DNA of 64,000 nucleotides from Varanus komodoensis (GCF_004798865.1 NW_025335268.1:77599728-77663727), one strand, 5' to 3'. Counted from the stretch's first letter, positions 45,372-56,530 are shown. Translations and numbers: made by a program. Notes: generated from the sequence alone by a model not told the origin.

Positions 45372-45636
45372 GAGAGCCAGGGTGGTGCAGTGGTTAAGAG
45401 CATCGTCTGGGACTCAGGCGACCTGGGTTCTAGTCCCCACTCAGCCATGGAGCCAACTGGGGGACTTTGGGCCAGTCACAGACTCTCAGCCCAACCTACC
45501 TCACAGGGTGGTTGTTGTGGGGATAAGATGGAGGAGGAGAATGATGTAAGCTGCCTTGAGCCCTTTGTAGGAGAAAAGGCAGGATATAAATCGAAAAATA
45601 AATAAATACATAAATACATAAAAATAAATAAACTGA
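45372..45636 (+). mobile_element. tRNA-derived SINE (first family), well preserved
   Basis: The head GAGAGCCAGGGTGGTGCAGT with GTGGTTAAGAG is the A-box region and GGGTTCTAGTCCCC (45424-45437) the B box. The body contains GACTTTGGGCCAGTCACAGA and CTCACAGGGTGGTTGTTGTG. It ends in a GGCAGGATATAAAT motif and an (AATAAATA)n tail, so it probably borrows a LINE 3' end. AACTGA occurs at 45368-45373 and 45631-45636, a possible short target duplication. It is the cleanest SINE in the window and thus relatively young. Confidence 0.92.
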
Positions 45637-46119
45637 TTGATTCACCCTAGGTATGAAAGATCAAATGAGTTACCGGCCACATGTCAGGGGAGTAGAGAGA
45701 AAGTTACGAGATGGCTGATTTGGACAGAGCATATGTTGCTGTGTGAATGGATATAGCAAGACTAAATTAGGTGGTAGAACAAATGCACCACTGAAGAAGC
45801 AAGTGTGGAAAAGCTGATGATATTTGGACTATAATGACAACTTCCTGCACTCAGTAAATGAGCAGTCCTGTTTTTTGCAAGGGCAGAACTATATCATGCC
45901 TGTGGTGATTTCAGAATGATAACTAAAGATTAATATTAATTTTGGATCTTTGAGTTTGTCCTTTCTGCGGGTGCCATCTGTAAACAATGGCTGCATTCAC
46001 AGGCAATTCCCATAGCAAATGAGGTAGGGAGGAGAATCTTACTTGATGGACAAAAGGTTTACAATTGTTAAGAACATGTGAGAAGCAAAGGGTGAATGAA
46101 ATAGGGTCAGAATTTGAAT
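45637..46119. other. Unannotated stretch
   Basis: No exon or recognised repeat. Confidence 0.4.
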
Positions 46120-47320
46120 GCAGCTTTTGAGTGACTATCAGGCAGAAGCAAAAAGAATTGTTGCAATGACCAGTGCAAAGAGATAGAAGAAAATATCAGA
46201 AAAGGAAAAGCTAGAGACTTCTTCCAGATGGTTCAAGAAATCAAAGGGAAATTCAAACCTAAAATTAAGCATGTTATCAAGAGAACATACTACCTGACCA
46301 AGAGAATATAAAAAGAAAGGTGAAAACAATGTACAGAAGAAGAATACAGAAAAGATAAAAGGATAGCAGACTCCTTAGAAAAGGAATCCTGTGAGAAAGA
46401 ACCTATAATATTAGAATGGGAACTGGAAGCTGCTCTGAAAGCACTTGAAAGGAATTAATTACCTGGAGTAGATATGGATGCAATACAACTATTCCAAGCT
46501 ATACAGACTGGATTGGTACAAAATCAGTATGGAAAACAAAACAATGGCCCACAGACTGGAAATATTCAATATACATTCTAATCCATAAGGCAAAAGCATC
46601 AGGCAAAGGCATATTTTGACTCTCTGTATTTTAAATCTATATACAGAATGCATTATAAATAAAGCTGGATTGCGATCAGAGTAAGAAGTAGTAAAATTGT
46701 TGAAAGACACACTGGTAATTTAAGATATGCTGATAATACCGTATTATTGGCAGAAAGCAGAAATGAATTGAAATAACTCGTGATGAAAGTGAATGAAGAA
46801 AGTACAAAAGCAGGACTTCAGCTAAACATTAATGAAACAAAAGTCATGACTACAGAAGAATTACACACAGTTAATGCAACAATTATGAAATTGAAATTGT
46901 GGAAGCTTTTGCATTCTTTGGCTTTATTGTCTATTCAAATTGGGGTTGCAGCTAAAACATTCAAAGAAAATTGAGATTTAGGGCAGCGATAAAGGAACTA
47001 GATCATCAAGCGCATGGATATTTATATTTTTATTTATTTATTTATTTAGAAAATTTCTAGGCCACCCCATTCGCCGAAGCCTCGGGGCGGCTTACAAATA
47101 AACTAGAGACTAGAGACACATCACGACAAGGCAAGGCTCCCTGGAGAAGGCGGTAATGCCCTGTCAGAAGAAGGCTGATTCCACAAGGAAGCCGCAGCCT
47201 TGAGTTTACAAGGGCTGAGCCGGGCTGTGAAGGAAGGAACGCTTTGGAGGGCTTTGATACATTGGGTTGCCAGACGTAAGAGATGATTTGACAGCACACA
47301 CCAACAGCAACAACAAATCC
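46120..47320 (+). mobile_element. Decayed RTE-type LINE (not the same subfamily as the two BovB copies)
   Basis: Blocks in RTE order are visible. NDQCKEIEEN lies at about 46171-46200, then an EPIILEWELEAALKAL block, RYADNTVLLAESRNELK around the RT palm motif (YADD changed to YADN), and KAGLQLNINETKVM. At the 3' end, GATACATTGGGTTGCCAGAC and GACAGCACACACCAACAGCA resemble an RTE tail. There are many stops and an internal deletion between the linker and the palm motif. The sequence is clearly different from the BovB copies at 5006 and 9298. A short L2 tail (47022-47100) is inserted in it. Confidence 0.8.
47022..47100 (-). mobile_element. Tail-only L2 LINE insertion nested in the RTE relic
   Basis: About 79 bases on the minus strand hold nothing but the last part of the L2 3' UTR (CCATTCGCCGAAGCCTCGGG on the plus strand) and its TTTATTTA tail. 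RTE sequence continues on both sides, so it is a very short, extremely 5'-truncated insertion. Confidence 0.85.
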
Positions 47321-47802
47321 CAAAACACAGGTAATCGTGGTAAAAGGGACTAGGAGAAATTGTTCATTTATTGGAAACAGGATGGACATCATTTGGAGCA
47401 GGAACATCTGTTGCACCAGTGTCTGAGGCAAAGCAGCACCATGGGCAATTCTGGATGTCCATCCTTCCTAGCAGGGGATCTTGCATCAGGATAGTGGGCA
47501 CCACGACACACATTAGGCTTAATCCCCATCTCCTTCTTGGGCAAAACATGTCAGGCAAGTTCTCCCTTTAAATGGGATGCTTTATTTGTGTATTGCCCCG
47601 TTCTGCTGTGGCAGGACTGAGGCGAAGGAGCACCAAGGCAGCCACAAGGGAGAGGCAGAAGGGAAATCCAGCCAGGCAGGGCAGGGAGGAGTGTTATGCG
47701 GCTTGTGCTTTGCCAGAGGAACGAGCCAGGTCCAGAATGTGGGGAAAGGGGCCAGTGAGAGCAGGGGCAACTTGCCTTCCCAAAGCAGGCTGCTTCATTC
47801 AC
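47321..47802. other. Unannotated stretch
   Basis: Moderately GC-rich; no exon or repeat recognised. Overlapping open frames in several frames suggest chance. Confidence 0.4.
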
Positions 47803-48114
47803 ACATACGAATGCGGTAGCTACTGATGTCTTCATTCAATACATACATGAATATTTGATGTTTTTTTTCATATGCTTTATAAATTCCTGAACCATTGCTG
47901 GTGCCTGCATTCACACACACACACAAAACACTCTGAATGCAAAATGCATTAAAATGCAGAGATGTTTGCATGGTAAAAGCCATCTATTTCAGGGCTCAAG
48001 AGAAATCAGAAAGTTGCAATGTATTCCTAATGGCTTTTCATTTATTTATATCAGTGTATCAGTGTTTGGATCACAAAAAGAAACACAGAATATTAATAAC
48101 TATCACTTACTCCT
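47803..48114. repeat. Local direct repeat, copy 1 of 2
   Basis: About 312 bases align in the same orientation with 49744-50044. Shared blocks include TACTGATGTC/TACTGATCTC, ATTCCTGAACCATTGC, AAAAGCCATCTATTTC, GGGCTCAAGAGAAATCAGAA and CACTTACTCCT. It does not match a transposon I recognise. Confidence 0.85.
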
Positions 48115-49743
48115 TGAAGTAGCTGCCAGCTCTTCAAGGGAACCCCAATAAACTACTTCTCATCTCCTCCAAAGATCCTTTGTGAGCGCCAAAAGCCAGC
48201 AGACTACCACTCACCCCCTTCCTTTCACTGAGCTCAGCAGATCATGATCGACTTGCATCATGCTTGTTCTGCAAAGTCGAGGATTAGGACAGGGAGGTCT
48301 AAGGGTTGTGGGGAAAGCCATACGCATGTACCCAGAAACAGGTCCAGCACCAGTACTTGTTTGCTTGCCACTGGGCTCCCCACTATTGTGTGCACCTCAG
48401 CAGGTGCCCAAATATGCCAGGTGCTGCTGTCAGGTCAGCAGCCTGGCACAGCAGATTCTTCATCTGACACTGAGCCCCAATTTCAGGGCAATTATGGCTA
48501 GAAAGCTATGGGCAGCAACCTGTCGGTTAGCAATGGCATAACAAAGAGATTTTCAGCAGTCTTAGAAGAACATGTCTGTAGAAATGTGAGTCATCCAAAA
48601 GAAGCGAAGGTCAAATATCTGGAATTTAGAAAAGGCAGTATAGTTTCTATGGTATTCATCTAGCGTAATGTACCAGTGTGTCATCAAAAAAATTACAAGG
48701 TAATATGGAAGAAGCCAAACAATCTCTCGGCTTCTGTAAGGATGTTTTGCACTTGCATGAAAAAAAGTCTAGCCCACTGAAGAGTGTATCAAAAATAAAC
48801 ATGTTGCAAGTGTTTTCTTGTACCTTTTCTCATGCATGTTAAAGGTCTCTGCCTACATTTGCACGGTTTGGCCATGATCTAAAGGAAAGACAGGGAACTC
48901 CCAGCCTGTTGGCAGAATCCAGCATGCCCCGCTTGGCTCACCAAGGTCTTCCTCTCCAAAAGCCATTGCAGAAGGGAGGGGGAGCCAGCTTTGCCTTGCT
49001 TGCTCCTCATCTGGAGCTGCCCATCTGGAGAGTTGCTTGGCATGTCTTCGCAGAAGCAGCTGTTTCCAGAGGTGAAGCTCCTGATTCACAGCTGCAGCTG
49101 CAACATCTGGGTGCTTATCCACGAATGTGGGGTTGTGTGTTTGGGGGAGAAAGAGCATGGGAGTGGCTCTGCCCAGTTTTGCATGTGGCTCCTAATGGCC
49201 TTCCTCAGAGGCAATGTGCTTCTGAGGCTGAAAAGGTTCCCCTACTCGTGATTCCAAGAATCCCTATGTAGCCGGGAGGCATCTGAGCATATTGTGAGGG
49301 GCTGTCTATTCTAGCTGCAGCGTGGCAGCCCTTTCTCAAAGTCCTCTGGTGTCCAGGCTGGATGGTCATACAGAGGACAGCTGTTCTCTGCGGTTGAAGG
49401 GCTGTCCTGTCCAAACCTTGTTCAAAGGCAAAGAGCAATCAGGAGGGAGAGGTGAGGCCTGGAAGTGGCCCACTGACATTCAGCGCAACACACACAAAGA
49501 TTATCTTGTCACACTCTTTCCATTCTAGCAAGATGCATATTTCTATTTAAATTATACTAATTATATCTAATTTGGTGTCTGTTCATAGTAATTATATCTT
49601 TTTTCTTAGACTTCTCTTTTTAGATCTAAAATATTAAATCATAAGTTCTTTTCTTAGATAGTCAAGCTATACCGAATGCATCAATTTTCTTCAATATCCA
49701 AATCAGAGCAACATTTTCAAAACCTTTCATGCACCTTGAGGCA
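48115..49743. other. Unannotated stretch between the two direct repeats
   Basis: No exon or recognised transposon. Open frames around 48850-49270 overlap on both strands and lack known domains. Confidence 0.4.
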
Positions 49744-50044
49744 TGCATATGAGCCCTGTAGTTACTGATCTCCTCATTCAATATATTCATGCATATTTTA
49801 ATATCTTATTTTGTATGCTTCATATATTCCTGAACCATTGCTTGTGTCTGGCATGTATGAAAGTGGAAGAAATGAACAGAAGAGGTATTAAAAGGCAGAG
49901 AAGATTACGTACAGTAAAAGCCATCTATTTCTGGGCTCAAGAGAAATCAGAAAGTTGTAATGGATTCACAGCTGCTTTTTATTTATTTACATCAATGTTG
50001 GGACAAAGAAAAATGACAGGATGTTAATGGTTGTCACTTACTCC
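49744..50044. repeat. Local direct repeat, copy 2 of 2
   Basis: Counterpart of 47803-48114, about 1.94 kb downstream, with an internal length difference in the low-complexity middle. The strongest identity is over the AAAAGCCATCTATTTC and GGGCTCAAGAGAAATCAGAA blocks. Confidence 0.85.
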
Positions 50045-50535
50045 TCTTTTCTGGCAGTTTAATAAGCCATCAGAGAGAAACTGTGATTCTTTCAGATCAT
50101 TCTGACATTAAGGTTGCCAAAGTTGTCATTTATTTTAAAGGCATGCCCTACTCAAGATCATAAAGTCCTTCCAAAAGTATCTACTAACTGCATTGTTGAG
50201 TAGCATGAATTATGCACTGCTTTCTCCACTATAGCCTACTAGCCAAACTAGTGGGCAGGATGTTTATTATCTCCTACTTATCCAAACCTTTATTTTTAGC
50301 TCCTCCAGCCTGGTATTCAGTCATTGTTGTCTTTAGTAATGGCTGCCTCAGCATAATTTCAAGGCAATCTTATTGTTCTTATGTGCCTAGGCAATCAGGG
50401 ATCACACAAGAGATCCTTTGGCTACTGGGCAGTATAAAAATGAAATAAATAAATCAGGAGCATGATGATATCTCAATATCTCATCATCAATCACTGCTGG
50501 TTTCAGGCTGGCGGTACTATGAATCTATGTTGTGC
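50045..50535. other. Mostly unannotated; possible LINE tail near 50410-50455
   Basis: The only hint of a repeat is GGGCAGTATAAAAATGAAAT followed by AAATAAAT at 50436-50455, which looks like the end of a LINE or SINE. Confidence 0.4.
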
Positions 50536-50648
50536 TGCGTGTTGTTGTTGTTATGAGTCTTTGTTCTTTGGCTTTTTGTTCATTGTAAGCCGTCCAGAGA
50601 CTTTTAGTGATGGGACATCATAGAAAAACTTTAAATAAATAAATAAAT
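50536..50648 (+). mobile_element. LINE 3' tail fragment (L2/CR1-like)
   Basis: CATTGTAAGCCGTCCAGAGA followed by GGGACATCATAGAAAAACTT and (AAAT)n is the standard end of an L2/CR1-like LINE, of a different subfamily from the 30-34 kb copy. The coding part is absent. Confidence 0.65.
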
Positions 50649-51879
50649 GCTATTCTGGGGACGAGCACAGCCAAGAAGCTAAGTTTCTGCAGAAGAGGAG
50701 GAACCGTGCCCTTTCTGCCGAGGCTGCTGCGCCATCCCTCCCTGTCATGTAGCCGTCTGACTCCACCATCACTTTCATCCCTTTTCGAAGGCAACTTTGA
50801 CAGATCTTTACAACATGGAGGTGGGTGCATTTTGCAGCTGGCAGACTGAATGTTCAGCTTGCCTGACCCAAAACACTACGCATCAGAGACAATGGGCCAG
50901 TGGTGAAACACAACAACTTTTTTCTGTGTTTACATTCACGACTCCAACCAGCTTTGAAGTGGACTCAAGGGGGAAACAGGCAGCAGTGAGGGAGGGTTAA
51001 AGCAGGGAGAGATATTCATTTCCTTTCCAGCCTACCCAAATTTAGCTCTGTGAGATACAGAGCTAAATAGGAATGGGATAACCATCTAGCCTTGAGCTTA
51101 CTCTTCACTGATTCCATATAAGGGCTTGGTCTGCTTTGTTCCAACTCCCATCTGAGCAGTTTGAGAAAGGTTTCAAATGCAAAAGGCATGCTTTTAGGTG
51201 TATGTTTTTTTAAAGCATGCATCCCAAATGTGTATTTCTCTCCATATGCGCATTGTGCACTTTCTTCCATTGAACACACTGTGCAAAGTGAGGAATATGA
51301 AAGATTTGGTTGAAAAATGTACTCTCGTTCAGAGGTGTGAACAGGGCAAGTTTAGCAAACCGAAATAAAATTCTTCCCTAGGATAAAAGAATTAAGTTGC
51401 TATGCAGGCTAATCGTTGATCTTTATTGTTGGTGGGGTTGCCTGAAGAGAGAGAAGAGGGAAAAGGTAACCACATGAGATAGGGCAGGAACAGGAAGAAC
51501 GTTTTTTCAAGCTCACGGTATTCATCCTCACCTCCCACATTGACTTGGGCAGGCCCCTCCAAATATCTTTCATGACACTTCTGGCATCCTGTAGAATTTG
51601 GAGAAAAGGAGCAAGAAACTTTGTGGGACTATTTAAATAGAAAAGCAAATCATTTTCTTTGATTTGTGATGTAATATAGTTCTACAGATGTGGGTTGCTC
51701 CTACAGCCTGCAGGATCCACCACCTTATCTTTGGCTTGCCCCTCACTGCCAAGCAGATAATCACCTGTCCAACATTAGCACGTTATTTACAGGTTGCTTG
51801 AGAGAGGTGGTGGAGAGAGCTTGTGGAACTTCTTGAAATCACCTTTGTGTCTCATGATTCTTTAAAAGATGCCAGAAAT
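50649..51879. other. Unannotated stretch
   Basis: No exon or recognised repeat. Confidence 0.4.
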
Positions 51880-52005
51880 GTTAGCGCCATCTCATCTGTC
51901 ATTACTAATTAGAACTACACTAAAGTGTTTTTCTTTCCAGTGAACTCTGTCTCACACGTAACCTGGTGAATTTATTTTTTCCATGTAAGCTGACATTTAT
52001 TTACC
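51880..52005. repeat. Second local direct repeat, copy 1 of 2
   Basis: About 125 bases align in the same orientation with 52550-52672. CATTACTAATTAG, TAAAGTGTTT, GTGAACTCTGT, CTCACA and AATTTATT occur in the same order. Confidence 0.8.
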
Positions 52006-52173
52006 CATCGTCTTGAATCTAGTGTCAGTGGTGAAAATGCAAACCAACAAGCCCATCAGATCCCAAACTTAGGGAACGGTCCAGACTTATTAAAAGAATT
52101 ACGGAGAGAAGAATATTTTTCAGAGTCTAGCCACAGAAGCTGAGGGTTAAAGGATTACTTGGGCTTATGTAAG

Positions 52174-52299
52174 CAACCTGGGGGCACCCAGGCATTTTGA
52201 ACTGGGCTTCTCAATAACCTTAACCAGCACAGGAAATGGCCAGGGGTGATGAGAGCTGAAGTCCAAAATATCTGGAGGGACCCAGGTAGCAGAAGGCTG
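52174..52299. mobile_element. Palindromic MITE-like element (ACTACAACTCCCATCA family)
   Basis: CAACCTGGGGGCACCCAGG on the left and TCTGGAGGGACCCAGGTAGC on the right form degenerate inverted ends. The inner GGTGATGAGAGCTGAAGTCC is the complement of the family's usual inner arm. It lies between the copies of the second direct repeat. Confidence 0.65.
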
Positions 52300-52549
52300 C
52301 TTTAGAGACTTGATTTTGCTTGCTTGACATAGTTCTGTGCGATCCTTCTGTTGTTTTTTTCTGTTTTTTTCTTGTGTTTTATGACTGCTCATCTTGTAAA
52401 TTGTTTGTCTGGTTATCCTTCCCATTCATTTTTAATGTATAGTTATTTTTGTAACAGATAATGTGAACTTTATGAGATAGATAGAAAGGTCTTTTACACT
52501 GTGGCGGAACAGTGTAAAGGAGGAAGCAAAATATGTTTCACTAGTAGAG

Positions 52550-52672
52550 CTAGATGCTGCCTCTCATTACTAATTAGCATCATAGTAAAGTGTTTGTCCG
52601 ACTAGTGAACTCTGTTTCTCACATAACTTGCATAATTTATTCTTTCCACATAACCTAACATTTCCTTATCAT
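52550..52672. repeat. Second local direct repeat, copy 2 of 2
   Basis: Counterpart of 51880-52005, about 670 bases downstream. Confidence 0.8.
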
Positions 52673-52734
52673 ACTACAGTAGTCTTCCACCAGAGGCTTT
52701 GCAATTGAACTCCCATCAGCCTCAGCCAGCCGAA

Positions 52735-53417
52735 GCTTTCTTTCAGCTTCGGCTGATCCATCAGCTGTGCCCCTACCTGGAGTATGACTGCCTGGCGACA
52801 GTGACACACACGTTGTCTACGCTCTCTACGTGGGGCTACCCTTGAAGACAGTCTGGTTACTTCAGTTGGTTCAAAATAGAGCTGCCAGGCTGCTGACGGG
52901 GACGGGGCGTTATGCTCACATGACTCCAGTCCTCCGTCAGCTTCACTGGCTTCCCATTGAAGTCTGGGCCCAATTCAAGGTGTTGGTGATGACCTATAAA
53001 GCCCTAAATGGCTTGGGTCCTGGTTACCTGAAGGAGCACTTACGTCCATATATGCCTGCCCACCCCCTGAGATCTGTGGGAGAGGCCCTTCTCCGGGAAC
53101 CCTCCGTGACAGAAATTAGGAGGGTGAGTACTCGGAGGAAGGCTTTCTCTGCGGTGGCGCCCAATCTATGGAATGCGCTCTCCAGAGAGGTCCACCTGGC
53201 ACCATCGTTATTTGTTTTTCAGCGCCAGGCGAAGACCTTTTTATTCAAACGTCATTTTAATTGTTAATAGTAATTATTCATTTTATTCTTTGGCCAGGGC
53301 GACTTAATTTATACTGTTAATTTATATTATTTTAAGGAAGTTTATTTATGTTCGTGAGCTGCCCCAAGGCTTCAGCGAATGGGGAGGCATAGAAGTTTCC
53401 TAAATAAACAAATAAAT
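52735..53417 (+). mobile_element. 5'-truncated L2-clade LINE
   Basis: It starts in the RT C-terminal coding (CAGCTTCGGCTGATCCATCA, matching 33461 onward of the full copy). An open stretch of 145 codons (52830-53267) with VQNRAARLLTGTGRY and LHWLPIEV follows, then the L2 3' UTR and an (AAAT)n tail. A deletion near 52814 removes the SRLDFCN-like segment and breaks the frame upstream. It is fairly recent but dead. Confidence 0.92.
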
Positions 53418-53680
53418 GGCAAGAGATGTGAGGAGCAGTAGTCCAAACCATATGGAGGGTACCACGTTTAACAAGGCTCATCTATGGGGCCTGTAGGAGG
53501 ATGAAATGCACATCAGCAAACATAGTGGGTCACCAAACCCATGAGCAGAAATCATGGATAGACAAGCATTGTAGAAAGCTGAGGAAAGTAAAATTTTAAA
53601 CACGTGAAGGTGAACAGCTGAGCTTTTGACCCTGTTGATGAAATCTTCGTTTACAAATGAAGAAAGAGTTTTGTGGTACC
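53418..53680. other. Short unannotated stretch
   Basis: No exon recognised. GAGCAGTAGTCCAAACCATA near 53432 resembles a broken MITE arm. Confidence 0.35.
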
Positions 53681-53800
53681 CATGTGTCCCTCCTGATGTT
53701 TTGGATTTCAACTCCCATCAGCCTTAGCCAGTTAGGCCAATGATCCAGCATGATTGGAGTTGTATTCCAAAATATCTGGTGGGAGTCAGGTTGGGGAAAA
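53681..53800. mobile_element. Palindromic MITE-like element (ACTACAACTCCCATCA family)
   Basis: ATTTCAACTCCCATCAGCCT on the left and GATTGGAGTTGTATTCCAAA on the right are inverted arms about a GTTAGGCCAATGATCCAGCA centre. CTCCTGATGTT and AATATCTGGTGGGAG form the outer parts. Confidence 0.75.
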
Positions 53801-53930
53801 AAGTCTTCAACCACTCTACTGTTCTTTCTTGAATGTGTTCAAGGGGCAAGAGTTTTCTCTAGGCTTCAGTTCATGTTTGTGGGTGAATTGAGGGACCTTG
53901 GGACCCTAGACAATGTTAATTGATGTAAGT

Positions 53931-54117
53931 CAGTGTTCCATAGTGTTAGAGTGTTGGACTGGGACCTGGGAGGCACAAGTTCTAGTCTCCACTCAGCCTG
54001 GGTGACTTTGGGTCACCCACAGACCTACCTTACAGGGTTCTTGTTGTGAGGTAAAATGGAAGGGAAGCTTTCCTGGACTCTTCCTCTGCAAGAGAAAAAA
54101 AGCTAGGTCTTAAATGT
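53931..54117 (+). mobile_element. tRNA-derived SINE (first family)
   Basis: GTGTTAGAGTGTTGGACTGG is the A-box side and AAGTTCTAGTCTCCACTC the B-box side. GGTGACTTTGGGTCACCCAC and TTACAGGGTTCTTGTTGTGA follow, as in the copy at 45372-45636. It has small deletions and is older than that copy. Confidence 0.82.
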
Positions 54118-55022
54118 AAGGGTGCTAGTGGTAAGACACCAATATGTTTTAGTTGAGCTTGTGGGTAAACGAAGGACACCCCAAGGGATATAGCCTTGTG
54201 TATGAAGCTTAACTGATTTATTGTGTTAAGAGAGTTCTCACAAGTCGCAATAAAATTCATCAGATTCATGAGAGTCTGCAATGGAAACAAAGGCTGGAAA
54301 TCACGAATTGGTTTCTAAGCTGTTTTCTATGTACTACATAAATGCTGCTCTAGAATTTATGAATGGCTGAGTCCATTCAGGTTTCAAAGAAAGGTCTGTT
54401 CTCCCTTTACAGGTGTTCTTATGGCTCTGAAATAGTTCTCAGAACTGCTTATGCCTTTTCAAAACAACATTTGCTGAATTTTTAATACTCACCTACTATT
54501 TTTGTATAGGATAATGATTTTTATGTGGGGTAAAAGTTCAGTGATTTGACTGACTAATAAAACACAAGCAAAGTTCTATTGTTCTACTGTTTGACTTTGT
54601 TTCCCAAAGTCCAGCTTAATTACTCATGATTACTCATGAGCAGATTAGCTGAGAGACATTAAATTCATCCATCTCTCTGTTTATCCTCCAGCTGTTCCTC
54701 TTACATTCTCTTCATAAAACATGGCAAGAATATTTGTCCCTTTTCAGAGTATTAGCCATTCTCATGCCTTGCCCCCAAACATGCATGTCTTATTTTCCAT
54801 CCTTTTAACTATTAAAATGACAGTTCTGCTAGGCAGCAACTGAAAGATGGGAAAGAGATGCATTGAAACTAAAAAAAAAAAAAAAACACAACAAAAAAAT
54901 AAATTATCCCAATCAGTCAACAAACCCTTCAGCAGCAGACCAATCTACACACCAGAAGGCTAACAAAAAGACAACAGAAAAGGGACCTACATGTACTTGT
55001 TTTGAAGTGAACAAGTGGCTAC
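54118..55022. other. Unannotated stretch
   Basis: No exon or transposon recognised. An A-rich run lies at about 54871-54899. Confidence 0.4.
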
Positions 55023-55090
55023 AAAGAAATTCCTCTCTTGCATTCCAAACAAATGCAAAGAAATTCCTTTCTTGCATTCCAACCAAATGC
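55023..55090. repeat. Tandem duplication of a 34-bp unit
   Basis: Two adjacent units begin AAAGAAATTCCT and end AAATGC, at 55023-55056 and 55057-55090, with two base differences between them. This is a simple recent duplication. Confidence 0.9.
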
Positions 55091-55094
55091 ATCT

Positions 55095-55700
55095 CTGATA
55101 GTGGCAGGACTGAGAAAAGAGTCTCCCCTGATGATCTTAAAACCTGGGCAGTTTTGTATGGAAGAATGCAGTGTTTCCTGAACTCAAGCCATAGAAAGCT
55201 TTGTTCATCATATGCAGCATTTTTAACATGTCTAGAATCGGATTGGTAGCCACTGAAGCTGTTGTCATGAAAATTGTGTGCCCCTTTGAACTGTCTGGCC
55301 ACAGCATTCTAGACCAGTTAACATTTCCACTTTTCAAAGGGAGGCCATGTAGAAAATGTTACAGTTGTCCAGATGGACTATGAATAAGACATATGTGAGC
55401 ATGGCTCATATGTGAGCATGGATCAGACATCTCTCACAGCCTCCCTATTAACACCAGTCTCAGCTGAACAAATAGCCTGTGGCCACTGCCAAAACCTGAG
55501 CTTCCAGGTATAGAGCTGAGTCCAAGAGTGTACCTATTTGTGAATTTCAGTCTCAGGGAGAGCATAACTATCCAACATTATTCATTGATCTACCTTTCCA
55601 GTATCCCAAATAACCTCTTTCTTGTCCGGGCTAGGCTTCAGTTTGTTCACACTCATCCAGTCCATTACCAACATCAAGCACTGATTCAGAACTGAAGGAG
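55095..55700 (-). mobile_element. Old L2-clade LINE, antisense
   Basis: On the minus strand, VMDWMSVNKLKP (start of the region after YADD) and LDNCNIFYMASL (the DYCNALYMGLPL segment) can be read in L2 order. On the plus strand ATCGGATTGGTAGCCACTGA and GGCCACAGCATTCTAGACCA are typical of antisense L2. Divergence is high and several stops are present, so it belongs to an older subfamily than the 30-34 kb copy. Confidence 0.75.
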
Positions 55701-56374
55701 ATTCCTTGGGTCTATATGGAAAAATGCAATGGAATCACTCTCCCAATGATGCTCTGTGTAGCATAAAGAACATCTATTCTGTCACGGTGCTACAAATTTG
55801 TTGGCATGGTTGCAATCTCATTCCAACATGGCAGGGATATCCAAAAAAAAAACCACAATAACAAAGATTTCTCATGTGGGAGATGATTGTGTGTTTAAAA
55901 CAAAGATATTTATTTAATTCACTTCAGAGCAAAAAAAAGTTTAGCACAATTAAAATGGCTTTTCATGAAGCTTTCATAACTGACATATTTTCTTAAATAA
56001 AGAATATTAATATAATAATATGCTTCAATGCAGTAATGAGCATTTGTTAAGCTTTATTGTTAATCAGCATTTTCATAGCTGAAGTATGATTAGAGGAGCT
56101 GTCAAACCTAAACAAATAACCAGTGCAGTCTAATCTAACACTTTATGTGTCAGTATGCAAGGGAATTAACTCTCACCATGTTGTGATTTTGCTTAAGACT
56201 TCTTTGTTTGCTTAACTATATTGCTCTCCTCATTAATGAGAAATGGAGTTTTTTTGCATCATTGTTTGAATATAGTTGAATTTACAGTTGTTCTTGAAAG
56301 ACTGGCAGGGTGGATATGGATCTGCTGAGCCATGAAACTCACCAGGCTACATTTGGACAAATTATTGTATCTCG
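55701..56374. other. Unannotated AT-rich stretch
   Basis: No exon or transposon recognised. The part at 55940-56290 is complex AT-rich sequence without simple repeats and is a weak candidate for conserved non-coding DNA. Confidence 0.35.
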
Positions 56375-56530
56375 TAGGCATGTTTACTCAGAAGTAAGTT
56401 CCATTGTATTAAATGGGACTTACTCTCTGATAGCAGTACATAGGATTGTCACGTAAGGCTGCAGTCCTATGTAAATCCTGTGGAATTCAGTGCAATCTAT
56501 TTCTAAGTATACATATTTAGGATTAAGGAT
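56375..56530. mobile_element. Palindromic MITE-like element (CTCAGAAGTAAGTTCCATTG family)
   Basis: GGCATGTTTACTCAGAAGTA and TGTATTAAATGGGACTTACT on the left are followed by ACATAGGATTGTC, a GGCTGCAGTCCTATG block, GTGGAATTCAGTGCAATCTA and ATTTCTAAGTATACATATTT. The first half and the second half are roughly inverted copies. Fragments of the same family are at 24493-24575 and 62245-62318. Confidence 0.6.
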
